Part shown: in pieces, positions 31,479 through 35,391 of the stretch
Position numbering within the stretch: the stretch's first letter is position 1
Layout of the letters: each line of letters begins with the position of its first letter
Assembly: GCA_029864185.1 (NCBI GenBank)
Contig: JAOTTY010000006.1
Coordinates: forward strand, 1 to 35,391
Reading direction: 5' to 3'
DNA from: Gammaproteobacteria bacterium
GTDB lineage: Bacteria; Pseudomonadota; Gammaproteobacteria; GCA-001735895
Length of the DNA stretch: 35,391 nt
Notes under the pieces: model-generated
What the model saw: only the letters and a program-made list of their open reading frames with translations
The model's database searches: none
What the model was told of the DNA's origin: nothing
Position numbers and translations under genes: made by a program

Positions 31479-32614
31479 CTATCGGGACGGATACGCAGAA
31501 TACGGCCGCTGTCGGTAGAAAAGTAGATGAAGTCGTCCGGTCCCTGGATCAGCGCCCGAATACGTTCGCCTAGATCTCCCAGGATACGTTCTTCAGCGGT
31601 CGCCTCGGCGGTTTCCGACAAGGCTACCCGGTTGATGTGCTGCAGCTTGAGTGCCCCGGCAAACAGGCTGCCACGCCACGCGGGAAAAGCGTCTCCGCGA
31701 TACAGCATCAGGCTGCCCGGGGCAATGGATGGAATATACACCTTGCGCGGTTGCTCCATGCCCGGTTTGCTGGTGCCTTCACCGACGGCCACAGGACCCC
31801 AGTATTCCTTGCCGTAGCTGATCACCGGCCATCCGTAGTTGCGTCCTTTTTCGATCAGGTTAATCTCGTCACCACCGCGCGGACCATGCTCTATCGACCA
31901 CAGCCTGCCGGTGCCGCGGTCGAACAGCAGGCCCTGTGGGTTGCGGTGACCGTAGCTCCAGATTTCGTCACGCGCCTTCGCAATGCCAACGAACGGGTTG
32001 TCGGCGGGGACGCTGCCGTCGAGATTGAGGCGCATGATGGTGCCGATGTGGTTGCCGAGGTCCTGTGCCATATCGCGCTTGCCGCGGTCTCCGACCCCGA
32101 AGAAAACGTGGCCCTGGTCGTCGAAGGCGATGCGGCTACCGAAGTGGCGGCGGGTATCCGTGGCCGTATCGGTGATCAGCAGATCCTGCCAGTCGACCAG
32201 CCGGGTCTGTTGCAGGCGCGCCCTGGCCAGGGTGGTGGCGGCCTCGGAACCCGAGCGTTTACTGTAGGTGAAGTAAATCCAGCCGTCATCGGCGTAGCCG
32301 GGTCCGACCGCGACGTCCAGCATGCCGCCCTGACCCTCGGCGACGACCCCCGGGCTACCGCTCAGGGTAACGATCGAATTATTCTCGATATCGAGCAGTC
32401 GTAGCCGACCGCTACGTTCGCTTACCAGCAACTGTCGTGGCGACACGAATGCGATACCCCAGGGAACGCCAAGGCCACTGCTGACCTGCTCGACGCGGAT
32501 CCCGGGATAATCCTGTTCGACCTCGGGATAGGTTTGCGCCGCGACCGGGGTAACGACCACCAGGGCGAGCAGCAGCTGCAGTAAGGGTGCGGGTGAACTG
32601 GATAGCTTAATCAT
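31475..32614 (-). CDS. PQQ-dependent (aldose) sugar dehydrogenase family protein
   Basis: Signal peptide; GVPWGIAFVSPRQLLVSERSGRLRLLD, YGHRNPQGLLFD, EHGPRGGDEINLIEKGRNYGWPVISYG. Start chosen at MIKLSSSPAPLL. Confidence 0.92.
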   Translation of the reverse strand: MIKLSSSPAPLLQLLLALVVVTPVAAQTYPEVEQDYPGIRVEQVSSGLGVPWGIAFVSPRQLLVSERSGRLRLLDIENNSIVTLSGSPGVVAEGQGGMLDVAVGPGYADDGWIYFTYSKRSGSEAATTLARARLQQTRLVDWQDLLITDTATDTRRHFGSRIAFDDQGHVFFGVGDRGKRDMAQDLGNHIGTIMRLNLDGSVPADNPFVGIAKARDEIWSYGHRNPQGLLFDRGTGRLWSIEHGPRGGDEINLIEKGRNYGWPVISYGKEYWGPVAVGEGTSKPGMEQPRKVYIPSIAPGSLMLYRGDAFPAWRGSLFAGALKLQHINRVALSETAEATAEERILGDLGERIRALIQGPDDFIYFSTDSGRILRIRPDR

Positions 32615-32705
32615 GGCTTTACAGTACAAAAGCTGCACGCATAATACCAGAGCGCTTAACAAACCCGAAAATCGACCGCAGCAATTATGCCGTTTTACCT
32701 CAACC

Positions 32706-33767
32706 ATGGATGAGCCTGCAATCACAACCGACCTGGTCCTGATCGGGGGAGGGCATAGCCATTTATTCGTCCTCGGGAATTTTGCCATGAATCCGTTACC
32801 GGGAGTCCGGCTGACCCTGGTAACGCGCGACCTGCACACGCCTTATTCGGGCATGCTGCCCGGATACATCGCCGGGCATTACGATTTCGACGATACGCAC
32901 ATCGACCTGCCGCCGCTGGCACACCTTGCCGGTGCGCGCGTTATCCACGATTCGGTCACCGCGCTCGATGCCGACCGCGGCCGCATCAGATTCGCGCACC
33001 GGCCTGCGCTCGATTACGACCTGGTTTCGATCAACATCGGTTCGCGGCCGACGAGCCCGCTTGCCGACGACGACGGATTGCAGTTCGCGGTCAAGCCGGT
33101 CGATCGTTTTATCGACTGCTGACGCCGGCTCGAACGGGAATTGCTTGACGGCGCCGACGATTTCCGGTTGGCCATCATCGGCGGCGGAGCGGGAGGGGTG
33201 GAACTGGCCCTGTCGCTGATATCGACCGGCGACCGCCATGCGGTGGCCAGTCGCGGTCGCCGGGCGCTGCAGGGACGCTGGTGCTGGTGGCTGAAGGACC
33301 GTATCGACCGTAACTTTGTGTGGCGTTTTTCCCGGTTGCCCGATATGTCGACCGGCGATTCCGAAGTTCTGGAGCTGGCGCCGATGCGTTGCGGCGGCTG
33401 TGGCTCGAAGGTCGGCAGCGAGATGGCGCGCGCCTCTGGCTGTGCCGTCGAGATACTGGTCGACCGACTGCCGCTCTACCCGGGTGCCGCCGCGCTGGCG
33501 CGCCAGGGTATCGAGAGCTCGCTGCTGCCACAGAACATCCGCATTCGTCACAGCATCGACGACGCGCGTAATCTCGCGTCGCATGCTGCTTACCCGGTAA
33601 TGTTCGACCCACAAACCGCGGGTGGCATGCTGGCTAGCGTCGCTACCGAAGGCGCCACGCAATGCCTGCAGGCGCTGCGCGACCTCGGCTATGGCCAGGC
33701 GCAAATCGTCGCGCGTGCAGTCGAGCGATCCCACCCCGACAAAAGCCTGTCGCTGGTCAGTTCCTGA
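32706..33767 (+). pseudogene. selD: Decayed NADH-dehydrogenase-like/selenide water dikinase (SelD) fusion
   Basis: N-part LVLIGGGHSHLFVLGNFAM...LVTRDLHTPYSGMLPGYIAGHYDF; in-frame TGA at 33120-33122; same frame resumes RRLERELLDGADDFRLAIIGGGAGGVELALSL; later MRCGGCGSKVG and YPVMFDPQTAGGMLASV typical of SelD. About half the expected length with core segments absent. Confidence 0.85.
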
Positions 33768-34674
33768 TCTCGAGCAGCCCCGATTCGCGGATCACCTGGG
33801 CGCAGGAAGCCTCGCCGTGCGGCGCCATCAGATGGGCGCCGGCACAGCCCTCGATTTCCGAGAAAGCCTGCAGCAGTTCGGCGCAAATCGCGCGGCCCTC
33901 GGCCTTTTGATCCGCGGCGCCCTCGAGGCGCTCGATGATGTTATCGGGTATGTGCACGCCAAACAGGTTTTCATTCATCCAGAGTGCCGATCTGGCCGAT
34001 GCCAGCGGCCCGATGCCGATCAGAAAATACGCCTGTTCGGTAAAACCGCCGTCGACCAGGGCCTGACAGTAGCGTTTGACCTTTTCGAGCTCGAAACAGT
34101 ACTGGGTCTGGAAGAACTGGGTGCCGTTGTCGATCTTGGCCTGTAGCCGCGCCGCCGGCCAGTTTTCCCCGGGCTCGGCCGGCATTTCGGCGGCGCCGAG
34201 AAACAGGCTCGGCGCGGGATCGATCTTACGCCCCGACGGAAAGCTGCCGTTATCGCGCATGTCACGCATCTGGCGCATCAGCTCGCCGCTGTCCATTTCG
34301 AACACCTCGGCCGCGTCGGGCTGGTCGCCGGCGGACATCTTGTCGCCGGTCAGGCACAGAAAATTATGTATACCGAGCGCGGAGGCGCCCACGACGTCGC
34401 CCTGCAGCGCGATCCGGTTGCGGTCCCGCGTGGTCAGTTGCAACACCGGCTCGATACCCTCGCGGGCCATGATCGTGGCCGCGGCGAAAGCGGACATGTG
34501 AACGCGCGCACTCGCGCCGTCGGTTACGTTGACCGCGTCGGCCAGACCCTTGAGGCAGGTAACTCGATCGATTACGGCCTGCGCCGAGGCCGCATCGGGG
34601 GGAGAGGTTTCGGCCGTCATGGCGAAATGCCCAGCCTGTAATGCTCGTGCAAGATTACTCGGTGCCTGTTTCAT
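33757..34674 (-). CDS. metF: Methylenetetrahydrofolate reductase family protein
   Basis: MTAETSPPDAAS, LQLTTRDRNRIALQGDVVGASALGIHNFLCLTGD motifs. Confidence 0.88.
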   Translation of the reverse strand: MKQAPSNLARALQAGHFAMTAETSPPDAASAQAVIDRVTCLKGLADAVNVTDGASARVHMSAFAAATIMAREGIEPVLQLTTRDRNRIALQGDVVGASALGIHNFLCLTGDKMSAGDQPDAAEVFEMDSGELMRQMRDMRDNGSFPSGRKIDPAPSLFLGAAEMPAEPGENWPAARLQAKIDNGTQFFQTQYCFELEKVKRYCQALVDGGFTEQAYFLIGIGPLASARSALWMNENLFGVHIPDNIIERLEGAADQKAEGRAICAELLQAFSEIEGCAGAHLMAPHGEASCAQVIRESGLLEIRN

Positions 34675-34701
34675 GGTTCGTTTCCGGGAAGGGATCTGGT
34701 G

Positions 34702-35391
34702 TCAGGGTGAATTCGCTGGTTCGACCAGCTTGATCGTGTCCGCGATCAGGTAGGCCAGCTCGAGAACCTGGTCGGCATTCAGGCGCGGATCGCAGCTGGT
34801 CAGGTAGCGGGTCGACAAATCGGAATCGGTAATCTGGTAGGCGCCGCCGGTACACTCGGTGACATGTTCACCGGTCATTTCCAGGTGTATGCCGCCCGGG
34901 TAACTGCCCTCCGCCTGGTGCACGGCGAAAAAACTTTGCAGCTCGCGCAGGATATCGTCGAATTGCCGGGTCTTGAAACCGCTGCTGGATTTAACCGTGT
35001 TGCCGTGCATCGGGTCGGATGACCAGACCACGTTGGCGCCTTCCTTTGTTACCGCACGAATCAGCGCGGGTAGCACCTCACCCAACCGGTCGGCGCCCAT
35101 CCGCGTGATCAGCGTCAGCCGCCCCGGTTCGTTTTCGGGATTGAGCGCCTCGATAAGGCGCATTAATTCGTCTGCCCCGGTGTCCGGGCCGATCTTGACG
35201 CCGACCGGGTTTTCGATGTGCTTGAAAAACTCGACATGCGCGTGGTCCGGTTGGCGGGTGCGCTCCCCGATCCAGACAAAATGCGCAGAGCAGTTGTAGC
35301 AGCGGCCGGTGAACGAATCGATACGCGACAGGGCTTCCTCGTAGTTCAGCAGCAGTGCCTCGTGCGACGTGAACAGCTGCGTTTCGCGGAT
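34702..35391 (-). CDS. Class II 3-deoxy-7-phosphoheptulonate (DAHP) synthase, C-terminal part (gene continues past right edge)
   Basis: Frame open to 35391 ([62 protein letters not shown]); [12 protein letters not shown] and [18 protein letters not shown]. Confidence 0.95.
   Translation of the reverse strand: MRETQLFTSHEALLLNYEEALSRIDSFTGRCYNCSAHFVWIGERTRQPDHAHVEFFKHIENPVGVKIGPDTGADELMRLIEALNPENEPGRLTLITRMGADRLGEVLPALIRAVTKEGANVVWSSDPMHGNTVKSSSGFKTRQFDDILRELQSFFAVHQAEGSYPGGIHLEMTGEHVTECTGGAYQITDSDLSTRYLTSCDPRLNADQVLELAYLIADTIKLVEPANSP

Noticed and set aside
33120-33122. TGA as genuine selenocysteine codon or as Trp by code reassignment
   Set aside because: Many genes here terminate with TGA (e.g. 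tsf, frr, pyrH), arguing against reassignment; the site is in a linker of a gene carrying further deletions, and no convincing bSECIS was seen by eye. Kept as a nonsense mutation.

Overview
The window is a GC-rich, densely packed, gammaproteobacterial-type chromosomal segment; taxonomy is inferred from gene order and not tested. The left third is the classic essential cluster rpsB(3' end)-tsf-[terminator]-pyrH-frr-uppS-cdsA-dxr-rseP-bamA-skp/ompH-lpxD-fabZ-lpxA. Where lpxB would normally follow lpxA, there is instead a 1654-aa predicted exported protein (NHL-like propeller, FnIII-like segment, TPRs, transglutaminase-like Cys/His core, TPRs), a 180-aa exported companion, and a perfect 16-bp inverted repeat resembling REP/RAYT-type palindromes. 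The rest is mostly housekeeping: tsaB, truD, methyltransferase, peroxiredoxin, HAD hydrolase, DUF4197-like, YbaK-like, acyl-CoA synthetase, Glu/Leu-type dehydrogenase, MBL hydrolase, argG, acylphosphatase, metF-like and a class II DAHP synthase running off the right edge. Main points for follow-up: (1) the NHL/TPR/transglutaminase-like cassette interrupting lpxA-lpxB synteny; (2) a decayed NADH-dehydrogenase/SelD fusion with one in-frame TGA and two apparent in-frame internal deletions; (3) a translationally coupled trio of PQQ-type sugar dehydrogenase, CPXCG small Cys protein and a secreted protein with two CXXCH motifs; (4) a 10-unit KKAAT-type repeat tail on ribosomal protein S2. No tRNA, rRNA, CRISPR array or intact transposase was recognised.
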